Shown here: piece by piece, positions 44,601 through 56,600 of the stretch
Layout: the number at the start of each line of letters is the position of its first letter
How positions within the stretch are numbered: the first letter of the stretch is position 1
NCBI RefSeq assembly: GCF_902459505.1
Contig: NC_047084.1
Span: 463,146,140 to 463,210,139 of the forward strand
Direction: 5' to 3'
DNA: 64,000 bases
Origin: Geotrypetes seraphini
Taxonomy: Eukaryota; Chordata; Amphibia; Gymnophiona; Dermophiidae
The notes under the pieces: generated by a model
Seen by the model: only the letters and a program-made list of their open reading frames with translations
What the model was told of the DNA's origin: nothing
The model's database searches: none
Translations under genes and position numbers: made by a program

Positions 44601-47600
44601 GGTATGCAGATCCCTCACTACCTGGGGTGATATGTTCTGGGGGTCTCTTCACCCAAGAATTTATATGTTCTTGCTCCTGGAGGTGAAACTAAAATTGTTG
44701 TTTATAATCAAGTTTTGTGTTTGTTGTTTTGTATTCATTTTGTCAAATATTTCACATTATAATTTGAATATTGTACTTTTTATAAAGCTGTAAAAAAATA
44801 ATTTCATTCACCACTATAAAGTATCTTTATTTGAATCCATTTACAGTGTTATTGCTATAATTAAATACCCGTGCAACGCCGGGGCATCAGCTAGTGTTTG
44901 ATAAAATGCCACATAAAATTGTCAGAGGCCCCCCCACCCCAAATTCTGAACTTTTGTGAGACTCTAAGCTGTAGCATTTAGGTAAATCTGGCACAGGGGG
45001 GAGAAACTTTAAGGCTATCTTGAAGTACTTCTTATACTGCAAGAGGCAGTCGCTTCGCCCTGCTGTCTTGGGTATAGATTAAGGGCTCGATTTTACTAAT
45101 GTGTGTTAACACAAGCTCCACTGTTACTGGGGCTTATTTTCTAATTTAGGGGCCCCTTTTACAAAGCTGTGGTAAACATACCAAAGCCCATTCAATTCCT
45201 ATGGGCTTTGGTGTGTTTTACCAGGGCATTGTAAAAGGGGCCCTTAAACATGTACTTAAGAGTACTTGATTACTATTCAGTGAGTTGTAAACCACTTTGG
45301 GTGAATCTCTTCATGAAAAGGTGGTAAATCTTATCATTTATTTGCTTATGTTAGTGCACGTTAGTAAATAAGGGGCTTTCACCAAGAGACCCTAACAAAC
45401 CATACCTGAATGTGTAGTTTGCCTCAGATTTGGATTCAGGAAAGTGAGCAAGTCAAATCTAAAATTCAAATTTGAGTTCAGGCATTTTGTTTGGTGCAGT
45501 TTAGGTCTCTTCCAAGCTGCATTTTTTTTTTTTTTGTATGAGTAGAGAAATGTTAATCAAAACTGTCACCACCCCTCTGTGCAAGCAAATGCTGAAAATT
45601 AGTTGCAGCTATCCATCCTAGCATGGAGCATGCTTGTTATTGGCAGGTTCTCTTTGTAGTTGTCCTGCACCACTAGTCTTTTCAATCGCAAGAGTGTAAC
45701 TTTATTTTTTTTTTTGCCCCTTTTTCTTTTGAAATGTTGCTTTAGAAGTACGAGGGGCTCCTGCAGCCTGAGTTCCGGACGTTTGCAGTGGATCCACAGA
45801 TCACCTCATTGGATGTGCTCCAACACATCCTCATCCGTGCCTTTGACTTGAATGGGTAAGTTAATACTAGGTTAAAATTTCCATAAAAAGTGGTTGGGCA
45901 GAAGCTGGAGTCCTCTTCTGTATGGTTTGATAGATGACTTCTGCTAGTTGCTTCTCATTGGGAGAGACTTACACTGGCTAATTTTATGACTGGAAAGCAT
46001 TGGTGGTGTCTGACGTTCCAGGGTACAGTTTGTTTTGGTTTGCAACTTTGGAACAGAGAGGCTATGCATCCTGCAAGAAATGAGACAAGCTAGCGTATGG
46101 GACTACTGAGACATTGCCCTCTGTTTGGAAAAATCTTTCTTTTCCATTTCTTTTCTGTTAAGACCAATATGGATTTATATCTGACATACTTTTTATAGCT
46201 TTTCAAAGACAAAAACACCCAAAGGTGCAGCATCAGAGCCCTGTATTGGTTATTCTCAACCCAGCCCTCAGGATACATCTAGCCCAGGGGTGAAATCTAA
46301 AGCACAGGCTAAGTCGGGGGCCAAATTATTATTATTATTTTTTTTAATCTTTATTGATTTTCAAACTTTGATAGTACAATACAATTAATTGAACATATAA
46401 AACTGCATAAAATGCACTATTAACTACACAGATAGTACATTAAACATTCATTTTCTCCCATTCATATCTCATAAGTCAGGGGCCAAATTTTTTATTAAGA
46501 TAACTTAGGGCTAGATTCACTAAGCCTACCAGTCGTGTTTGCGATCGTGTACCAAACTGATTTTCCTCTGACTCGATTCACTAACCTCTGTGCTGATCAT
46601 CCTCTGATCCGTGCATGCAAATGAGGGAGAACGGCATGCAAAGTAGGAAGGACGTGATTCACAAAACAATTTCGGCAACACCAACTGGGATGCCCGATCA
46701 AAAAAAACAAGCGACTGCTGAGGACTAGTCGCTTGTTTAAAAACCCCTACTCTCTTCCCCGATTTTCCTGCCCTCTGCCCCAATTCTGCTTATCCGTGGT
46801 TATAACCCGCGGTGCAGCCCCGCTTTCAACCCGCGGGTTTAAAACAACAGGCTTGCAAAAGTTTCCAGCTCTGTGATAACAACAACAAAAAAGTTTCAAG
46901 CTCTATCTTCGCGGTGAGCATGCGCAGACCATCTACAGGCAAAGGAGATGGTCTGCGCATGCGTTAGGATCGCTGGAGAGTGATTTGTGCGGTCGGTGGG
47001 GGGTGTGCCTACGATTGTCCCCATTTGCATGAGGACGCGTTGAGAATTTGTCTGCCTGCCAAGGATCGGATATGATCGGGAAGGTAAGTCTTAGTAGAAG
47101 TATAGATCCTTCCTCATCCTGAGACACCATTCCAGTGATCCACCTGGTTATTTTCTTAGATGTTACCATACTTAATCCCAACTTTATTCAAATAGTCACT
47201 CTAGGCATAGGCAGCGGAACACCTTTTTTTTTTGTTGGGAGGGGGGAAGCTCCGCCCCAGATCTCGCCCCATAATACTAATTGTAATACCATTTTTTCCA
47301 TTAATTTTTCATATATAAACACAATATAATATTTTTTTTAAATATTCTTTATTTATTTTTTAATCTAACAACAAGTGCAACAGATATTAACAGTGAAACT
47401 TATACAATATCACTTGAGTATCTATTCTTAGTAATTTCACAATTAAAAATAAAAATAAATCCCTCCCTCCCAACCCTATTCTTACACATGTGATTAAATA
47501 AATATATTGTTCTTTATTAATCCAACCCATCAATCTATAATTAAACTTCCTGCCCCCCCCACCCCTGTACAATTATATCAGCTGGGGAAAAATGAACATT

Positions 47601-50600
47601 CATTACAATACTCTATTAATGGTCTCCAAACCTCCTGAAATTTATTAAAATTTCCTTTCTGCAACGCTAACATTCTTTCCATCTTATACATATGACACAG
47701 TGAATTTCAGCAAAAACTATAATTTAATCTATTCCAGTTTTTCCAATTAAACATAATCTGCTGAATGGCAACTCCTGTCATAATCAGTAGTAATTTATTA
47801 TTTGCAGAAATTTCACTTTTTTTTCCTCATTGACATTCCAAATAAAATAGTATCATAGGATAGAGCCACAGGATTTTCTAACAAACAATTTATTTTGCCC
47901 CAAATCGATCTCCAAAAAGCCAAAATGAATGGACAGTAGAATAATAAATGTTCTAACGTCCCTGCTTCGAGATGACAATGTCAACATTTATTAGATTTAG
48001 CGCTATCTAACTTTTGTAAACGCACAGGGGTCCAGAAAGCTCGGTGTAACAGAAAAAACCAAGTTTGTTTCATAGATGCTGACATTGTACAACTCATCCT
48101 CCAAGACCAAATTCGTGGCCATTGAGACGCAGTAATTTGATGCTTAATCTCAATGCTCCAAATGTCCCTAAGACCAGTTTTTGGTTTTTTATTCATAAAT
48201 CCAGATATCAATTTATACCACTGTGAGGCCTGGTGTCCCAGGAAGTCCACCTGAAAGCACAAGAACTCTAAACTATATTGGTTATTAAGATTTTTCCATT
48301 CAGGGAACCCTGCCTGAATGGCATGCTTCAGCTGTAACCATCTAAAACTTTGTGATTTATTAAGACCAAATTTGGTATTAGATAAGGTATAGGGGGGGTG
48401 GGATTGGGAAATATAATAATTGTTAATTGTTCTAGTATTAATAAATGGGTGGGTGGGAAGGGATTCTTTTATATTTATATATTTTAAGGATTATAAGTAA
48501 GATTGTCAAGTGATTAAAAATTTTTCTGATTGAATATTATACACTTGTTGTAAGACTTGAAAATGAATAAAGATTTAATAAAAAAAGACCAAATTTGTGT
48601 TGCAGCTGTGAAAAGTCAAACAGTTTACCATTAGATATAAAATCATCCAGAGTTCTAATACCTGCCATTACCCAATACTTCCAGATGACCTTGAATCCGC
48701 CTATTTGAATCTTGGAGTTAAGCCATATAGTTTGTTTTGTTGATTTATATATAGGAATAGGAGTTAAATTATTCACAAACCTCAAAGTTTTCCATGTATC
48801 AACTAATACTTTGTTTTCTTTATATATCCTAGGCATTTTGATACTAAGAACATGGTTTAATCGCAAAGGAAAAATGAGTCGCCATTCCAACCACAACCAG
48901 TCTGGAATATTTTCAATGGGCTCTGGGAGGACCCAATACATACCTTGGCACAAAATATAGGCTTGATGATACCTATAAAAATTGGGAAAATTTACCCCTC
49001 CTTCCCTAATTGACTTTTGCAAAGACACTAAAGCAATTCTAGGAATTTCACCAAGCCAAACAAATTTTGTAAGAATTCTATTTAACCTTTTATAAAAGAA
49101 CCTCTGAAAAAAAACTGGTATCATACCCATTTGGTAACAAACCAAAGGCAATATCATCATTTTAATCGTTTGGACTCTCCCCCCACCAAGACAAATGTAA
49201 AGGATTCCATTGCTCACACATTTCTGTTACCCTTTGTAATAAAGCTTTTTAATTTACTTTCATTGTGTCTTCCAGTGTATTTTTTATCCAAATTCCTAAG
49301 TATTTTATTCCACCTTCCTTCCAGATAAAGGAAAATGAGTCAAATAAACCTTTTGTACAATGTACATTAAGTGGAAGAACTTCAGATTTATTCCAATTAA
49401 TCTTGTACCCAGAAAATTTTCCAAATTTCTCTATTAATTCAAGCAAGCATGGAATGGTTGATTCAGGGTTTCTTAAATGAAGCAGTATATCATGACCTTA
49501 TATTCCCGTTCTGGATAGGGAATACCCTGTATCTTCTCTGCCTGTTGAATAGCTAATAACAAGGGTTCTAATACAATATCAAAAAGCAGAGGAGATAAGG
49601 ACATCCCTGTCTAACCCCTCTTTGCAAGTTAAAGCTTTCTGAAAAATTATTATTAATATACTAGTGTTTAAGCCCGTTACATTAACGGGTGCTAGAAAGC
49701 AGCCCCCTTTCCCTCTCCCCCTCCAGTTCCTCCCTGACTGTCTCTCCGTGGCCCCCTTCTGTCTCCCCTCCCCCAAGCAAAGCTATCTGCCTCCCAACAC
49801 ACCCCACCCCCCAAAGCAGCCTCCTTTCCCTCTCCCCCCTCCAGTTCCTCCCTGATTGTCTCTCCGTGACTCCCTTCTGTCTTCTCCCCCAAGCAAAGCT
49901 GTCTGCCTCCCAGCACACCCCTCCCCCAAAGCAGCTCCCTTTCCCTCTCCCCCTCCAGTTCCTCCCTGACTGTCTCTCCGTGACCCACCTTCTGTCTTTC
50001 CTTCCCCAAGCAAAGCTCTCTGCCTCCCAACACATCCTTCCCCACAAAGCAGCCCCCTTTCCCTCTCCCCCTCCAGTTCCTCCCTGACTGTCTCTCTTTG
50101 GCCCCCCCTTCTGCCTTCCCCCCCAAGCCAAGCTGTCTGCCTCCCAGCACATCCCTCCCCCAAAGCAGCCCCCTTTCCCTCTCCCCCTCCAGTTCTTCCC
50201 TGACTGTCTTTAGTCCCTTGCCGCCCCCCGCCCCGCCCTCTTCCCTTCCTGTGGTCCCGACAAACGTGCAGACTCTAGCAGCGGCCGCAGCACTCTAAAC
50301 ACGCTGCTTTGCGGCCTTCTACTGCCCTGATTTGCTCTGCCGTGTCGGGCAGAACAAATCAGGGCAGTAGAAGGCCACGAAGCAGCATGTTTAGAGTGCT
50401 GCGGCCGCTGGAAGTTGCTGCCGGACACCTGGTTCCAACATTCAGAGGCATCAGTCGGGGGCTTTTCTCGCCCTTGGACTTGTAAGCCTCGCACCAGTTT
50501 CCTTTGGCCTGACCAATGGCACCTCCCTCCTCCCCCCCCCCCGTCATGGCTCCCCATGTCCCAGCTCTCTCAGTGAGTGAAGGTGGCTGCTGCTGCCGGC

Positions 50601-53600
50601 CCAGCGCCCGCAGCCGCAGCCCCACCGTCATCTTGGTGTTCCAGGAATCGAGAGGCGGGAGGAAGAGAGAAGCGCGAGCGGAGCCGCAGCGCTCACAGGA
50701 CCGAGCGCTCGAAAGGGAGACAGCTGGAGTTCGCAGAGGATCCTCTACCTCCTCTGGCAGTGAGTGACGGCGAGGGAGGAGTTGCTCCGTGTTCTGGCCT
50801 GCCTCTGTGTTCGAAAATCGAATTCGGCACGGAGGCATACCTCACGGCGCCAGGAATCACGGAGTTTCAAGAGCGCATGCGCGCTCTAGGGTTTTATTAT
50901 TATAGATAATCTAGCAGTCGGAACTATACAAAGATTGAATCATTTGTATAAAACCTGTCCCTATACCAAACCATTCCATAGCTTGATACATAAAGGTCCA
51001 ATCCACCCGATCAAATGCCTTCTCTGCGTCCAAGGAAACAGAAAAGGCTGGATCATTCATTGCTTTTGTTAAATATAACATTTGATAAGCCAGTCTGGTA
51101 TTATTAGAGGAATATCTCTGAGCGACAAACCCAGTTTGGTGCATACCAATAATATAAGAGAGAGCCTTGGCTAATCGTAAAGCCAGAAGTTTACCATGTA
51201 CATTAATTAAAGAAATAGGCCTGTAATTTGAGACCAGTGTATGATCTTTATTTGGCTTTGGCAAAACTATAGTTAAAGATTCTGCCATAGTGCCTAGAAT
51301 ACCACCTTTATGTAGTTGAGCCTGATATAGATTTAACAAATGTGGTAATAAGGTATTTTGAAATGATTTAAAAAACTCTACCGTGAAACCATCACCACCT
51401 GAAGCGGATCCAACTCTAAGGGATTTCAACGCTGTTTGCAATTCTTTTAATGATATAGGCTCTTCAAGACTTCCTTTTATATGTTCAGGAATTTTAGGTC
51501 CCCTTAATAATTTTAAAAATTCTAAACCATCTTTTTCTTTATCTAAATAAGGCTCAGAACACAATATAATCTTATTAACAACACATAATGGTTAATCACA
51601 AAATTAAACTACACAAAGCACACTGTATGCTTCTCAACATTCATACATTCCAGAACACCTGACCTTGGTCACACATGCAGAGCACAGATAACCCCTATGC
51701 AAATACAGGACCAGAAACTTAAGTACTAATAAATACAAACGAAACCCTAAGATGCAAGACTGCATGCAGTACAACCCCAGAGAAATAGAAACAAAATATA
51801 GACAGCAAATGTCAATTCTCAAAACTGATACAATTAAATCACTAAATTGAAAATAAAATCATCCCCCCTACCTTTGTTGTCTGGTGATTTTTGGTTTCAA
51901 ACCTTCTTTTCCCACTCTCTGGCTGCACTTTCTTCTGTCTGTGCTCTTAACTGTGTATCCAGGGCCACCTTATCCATTTGCTGTTTTTCTCTCCTTTACT
52001 TTCTGCCATACATCCATCTTTTATCCAAAGCGATGGGATTTAAATATGAATACTTTTATTCTGAGAAAGGGAGAAGATCAATATAAAACAAATACAAAAC
52101 CCGTTTTCCCATTAATTTGCTGAACTTTTTTTGAAAATAAGTATAGTACTAACTTAGCAATAATGGTTAAATATTAAAATGTGCTCATAAATCCTTCAGC
52201 AGCGTGCCAAACAGCAGTACGAGGTCGCTGACACAGTGCGTAAGTTTTCAATCACACCACATTTCAATAAAGCACTACCGCTTCTATTACATACTATTGT
52301 CCATGTAGCACTGCAAGATTTAAAAAAAATAAGCCACTTATCTGAAAAGATGTTTCTCGGCTCCAACATAGACTGTGTTTCGCTATAGCTACATCAGGAA
52401 GCCAAATTGACAAGTCATTTTTTTAGAAATATTTTTTGTTGCTTTGATAGAGTGCCTAAGTTCTTTGACTATAGCACCTCTAGTTCTAGGTCTAGACTAT
52501 AGCACTTCTAGGGGGCATCTTTTTGAGCTATAGGCATAGCAGGACACTGCGGAAAGAACACTTCCAGGGCAGGCCGACGGCGGGAGGTTGGTAGGTGGGG
52601 GAGTCGGAACTCAAGGAGGTTCCTGGAGAGAGTTTCACTACAGTGTAGTGTCAGGCACATAGTCACTGCAGGCCGCATAAAATGGCCAGGCGGGCCAGAT
52701 TCAGCCCGTAGTCCTTTGTTTGACACACGTGATCTATCCAGTTGGGTTTTCAGAATTCCCCTATAAGAATATGCATGGAATAGATTTGCATACAATAGAT
52801 CTACATGCAAATCCCTCCACATTGAATATTGTGTATATTCAATGTGGCTAATCCTGAAGACTGAACTGGGTTAAGAACCCCTGCTGTATGACTTTTGTCA
52901 GCCTCACTAAGGGTCACATAGGTTAAGTAGGGGCGTGGTTTTTTTGCTTGTTTGTTATAGATATAAAATGGGGAAATGGACTGTCTAAGGCTTTTGACTT
53001 TGTCATGAAGTCTTATAGAAAGTGACTAGATTTATGTGCACACATATACATAGGTGCTCAGGCTTCTCTACAATCAGATGTTTAAGACACAACCTTTTTA
53101 ATGTCTGCGCCGAAGTCGGATAAGGATGTATTTACCTTCAGTGCTCTTCTCCCCTCTTCTCACCCAATATTTCTGGTCATTATTCTTGCATCCTCCTGCA
53201 GGACTTTTCTCCTACTTCAAAAAATTGATATTTGATGTCATATGGATGGAAAGTTCTTTAGTGTGGACATATCAGTTCAGCCTGGCATATTCCCTAGCAT
53301 CCATTTTTGACCTGCCTTATGTTGATTATGAACTATACTTTTACATTCTAAGGTAGACATCCATACTGAACAGAATGTTTGTTTTCATAGAAGCTTACCA
53401 AGAGTTTGGGTTTTTCTCTCAGATTGTAAGTCGGCCAGTTCTCCCAAGTCTCTTTCCTGGGGGGTCTCTCCAAGTACCGCCCCAGACATCATATATTCAT
53501 GTGTAAGATTCATGCATCACCTTACACTTATCCACATTGAACCTCGTTTTATCATGTTGCAGGCCTTCGCAATCCTCCTGCATCTTCACTACTCTGAATA

Positions 53601-56600
53601 ACTTCGTATCGTCTGCAAATTTAATCACCTCACTTGTTGTCTTACCAATTTCCAGATCGTTTATAAATACAGTCAAACCTCGGTTTGTGAGTGTTTAGCA
53701 AGACGAGCAAAACATTTTCACAAATCGTGACTCTCAAACCTGCCCACGAACCGGCATCACCCCCCCCTCGTGAACGCCCGCCCAAACTGAAGCCTTACCC
53801 CCCATCTTGCACCGCCACGCAGCACCAACCCACAGGAGGTGCCGGTGCCCGAAGATCGTGCTGCTTGCTGGACTGGGCCTTGAGCATCTGCGCATGCTCA
53901 AGGCCTTCTGGCTGTCGTTCTCTCCGAGAATCTGCTCATTGAATCTCCTGCAAGGCACCTGGACAAGGTGCTTCAAGTGCAGGTCACTGGACAGTGCTTG
54001 TTGGATATTAAAGTTCTAGAGCAGACCCAATCTGTCGGGCTACGGCAGATACTCCATATGCTTTATCATGAATGGCTCTGATGGCTGGAGGCATATTCTG
54101 GAGCTGCAGCACATACGTGAGACTCTCAAGATTCTGCACTCTCGCATGGAAACAGTGCAATCTATTATATCAGCGGGAGAGTCTCTTGCCTCTCTGGATT
54201 CATGGGGGCTTGCTTGCACACATTCTGAGCTTTCCAGCCCTCCGCAGTTATTTGCAGTTTCACATTTTGCACAAACATTCCCAGTTTTTGGCTTAGGTGA
54301 TGGTGGTTGTAGCGGCTTACTTAAGTACCATAGGGTCTGTCTTGGTCGACTGGCTAGTCAGAGCTCCCTCGTTGGCCGAGGGTCGATGCACAGTGGATCA
54401 GGTGATCCAGGTGCTAGGGACCTTGATTGGATTGTGCATTACAGACAGGGCAGTCTCTAACCTGGGTGTTCTCTTCGACATGGCTGTGGACCACATCTGT
54501 CTTCCAGGGACACGTGAACTGATTCTGCATTCATAGATTTCTTCCCTTCTCCAGCTCCTTTGGCGTGGGACTATATTCAGGTCTTGGGATCTGTGTCTAC
54601 CACGTTGGATGTGGTTCCTTAGCGAGAGAGAACATTCAACCTTTCCAGCTTGTCTTACTCTCTTGCTGGGTTCCGCACTTGTATGCATTACAGACCAGTC
54701 TTATTGGTGGCTTCTCTCACAATCGCTATGCAAGGATGTACTACTGCAGATCATCTCATGGGTCATGGTGCTGACAGATGCCAGCTTTCAGGGCTGGAGA
54801 GCCCACTGCACTCGGCGTCCTATTCAGGGGTATTGAATGCCCTTTCAGTGGAAATGGTTGCTCAACTGGTTGGAGCTCAAAGCCTTCACCTGGCTCTAGT
54901 GCACTAGCAGAAGATTCTGGAGGACCAAGTGGTCAGTCCTCTCCAACAATGCAATGGCAGTAGCCTATGTCAATTGCCAGGGAGGTGTCATCAGCAATTC
55001 TCTGACTCGGGAGGCTGCCTTATCTTTCTTAGCAGCACATGTGGCGGGAGTTGACATTGTTTAGGCCGACTTCCTCATCAGACAGCCCTTGGTTCAGGAC
55101 GAATGGGTGCTGGCCCCAGCAGTATGCCAAGCCCTTGTGCGGGACCTGGGGTCAGTCCTGCTAGTCTGAGCTCGGAAGTGCGGGTTTTGACGCTCTGGTG
55201 CAGCCATGACCTCAGGAAATCCTGTATGTCTTTCCTCCCTGGCCCATGATAGGCAGAGTCTTTCGGTGGATCGCAGACATGGTATGCCAATGTGATACGT
55301 CTTCACTAGGGTCGAGGCATCCTGTGGCACGTCCATCCTGACCTAGTTTCACAGGGTTCATTCTGCAAGAAGGACCTGGATCACTTTGCTATTACAACAT
55401 GGTTCTTGAACGTGCAGTTTTAGACCACAAGGGCTCTTCTGATGTGATCCTGGACACTCTTCTCTTGTCTAAGAAGTCAACTGCTATATCTGCTTCTGCT
55501 ATGGTGTGGAAGCCTTTCTAGCATTGGTGCACTCAAAACCAAGCAGAGCTGTATTCCACTCCACTTTTGGCGTTACTGGCCTTTCTCCAGGATGGTCTTG
55601 ATCTAGGTGTCTCTGCAACATCCCTTCAGGTCTAAGTGGCTGGGTTTTCATGCCTGGGGTTGTCTTTTGTCTGGTGTCTCACCCTGACATTGCCAGATTT
55701 CTAACGGGGGCTCTTTGCATTGAATCACCAATTTATCTACCATTCCTTTTCTGGGACCTCACCCTGGTGCTGTATAATCTATCCAAGACTTTCTTTGAGC
55801 CCTTTTGGGATGATTCCCTCTTGGCCTTTGTAGGGATTGAACACAGCAAACACACACACGCAGTCTATGAGTCGGGATGGAGGCGCTGCCAATGGCTAGC
55901 TCCGAGTCCCTTTTATTATGCTTCTATGCACATGACATCCTAGTAACTCCCTCGTTTACACATCTAATGATTAGTGGATACAAAAGTACATGCTTTTACA
56001 TCGTGATCACCTGCCCTTTGCCTCGTGCTTTACCTTGTGATCACCCTCAGCACTTAGGCAAGGGCCCGATTAACATGTGGACAGAACCTGAGTCTTTGCA
56101 GTATGCAATGCAATGCCTATCAGCTGATGTCCTTTCCAAATAAAGGACAGCTTAAGATAAGGGTTAATATGTGACAGGGGTCTTGTGACAAGAGGGGAGG
56201 GGGGAATGCCTCAGCATTCTGTCACAAGGTGCTAACATTTTCCCTTGCTTTAGAATTGCCGGCTACATGGCAAGAGGGGAGAGGGAATGGGAATAATTCA
56301 TAATTCTTACACAGAGGTGGTGAAATCAGTGTGCCAATCTCGCCCCGTTTCAGAATGGCGTCTTTACAAGCCTTGATGCTCCAGATGGTTTTTCTGATTG
56401 TTCCGTCGGCTAGCCGTGTCTCCGGGCTTCAGCACTTTCTTGCAATGAACCGTTCCTCTGTTCTCAGAAACTGTTATTTCTTTGCACATGCGCCAGAGAC
56501 TTTAAAAAAAAAAAATTTTTTAACTGTTCTGACTCTTTACTACTTGGCATTTTTGCTATTTGTTTGTCTTTTATTTTTATTGCTTTTTTGTTTAGTTTTC

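Larger units (their letters stand above)
49661..50906 (-). mobile_element. Non-autonomous Helitron with tandem array and GC-rich cargo
   Basis: On the minus strand it begins TCTATAATAATAAAACCC (50906) after A and ends CTAG (49664-49661) before T. A CCCGTTA/TAACGGG hairpin (49673-49689) lies just inside the 3' end. The middle holds a ~116-bp tandem array (49696-50205), a 55-bp-arm palindrome (50280-50409), and a GC-rich block (about 50410-50850). It splits the L1 reverse transcriptase, so it is younger. 17048-17541 is a truncated relative. Confidence 0.85.
47335..51590 (-). mobile_element. L1/Tx1-clade LINE (antisense), split by a Helitron
   Basis: Read on the minus strand from 51564, ORF2 shows RT motifs 'LRVGSASGGDGFTVEFFKSF', 'SNYRPISLINVHGKLLALRL' and 'VSLDAEKAFDRVDWTFMYQA'. 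It is then cut by the Helitron (50906-49661) and resumes with the remaining RT/thumb, 'GGRVQTIKMMILPLVCYQ' and 'WLGEIPRIALVSLQKSIREG' (49217-48537). The C-terminal region (48262-47981) and a T-rich complement of the poly(A) end near 47335 follow. The 5' end (endonuclease, ORF1) is missing. Several stops and frameshifts exist, but long frames of 217 and 226 codons survive. Confidence 0.88.

Noticed and set aside
49682-50163. Parallel 130-156-codon frames on both strands
   Set aside because: They are explained by the 116-bp tandem array, whose unit length leaves frames open by chance.
50516-50909. Arg/Ser-rich frames as a real gene in the Helitron
   Set aside because: No recognisable domain and no supported splice sites; kept only as possible captured sequence.
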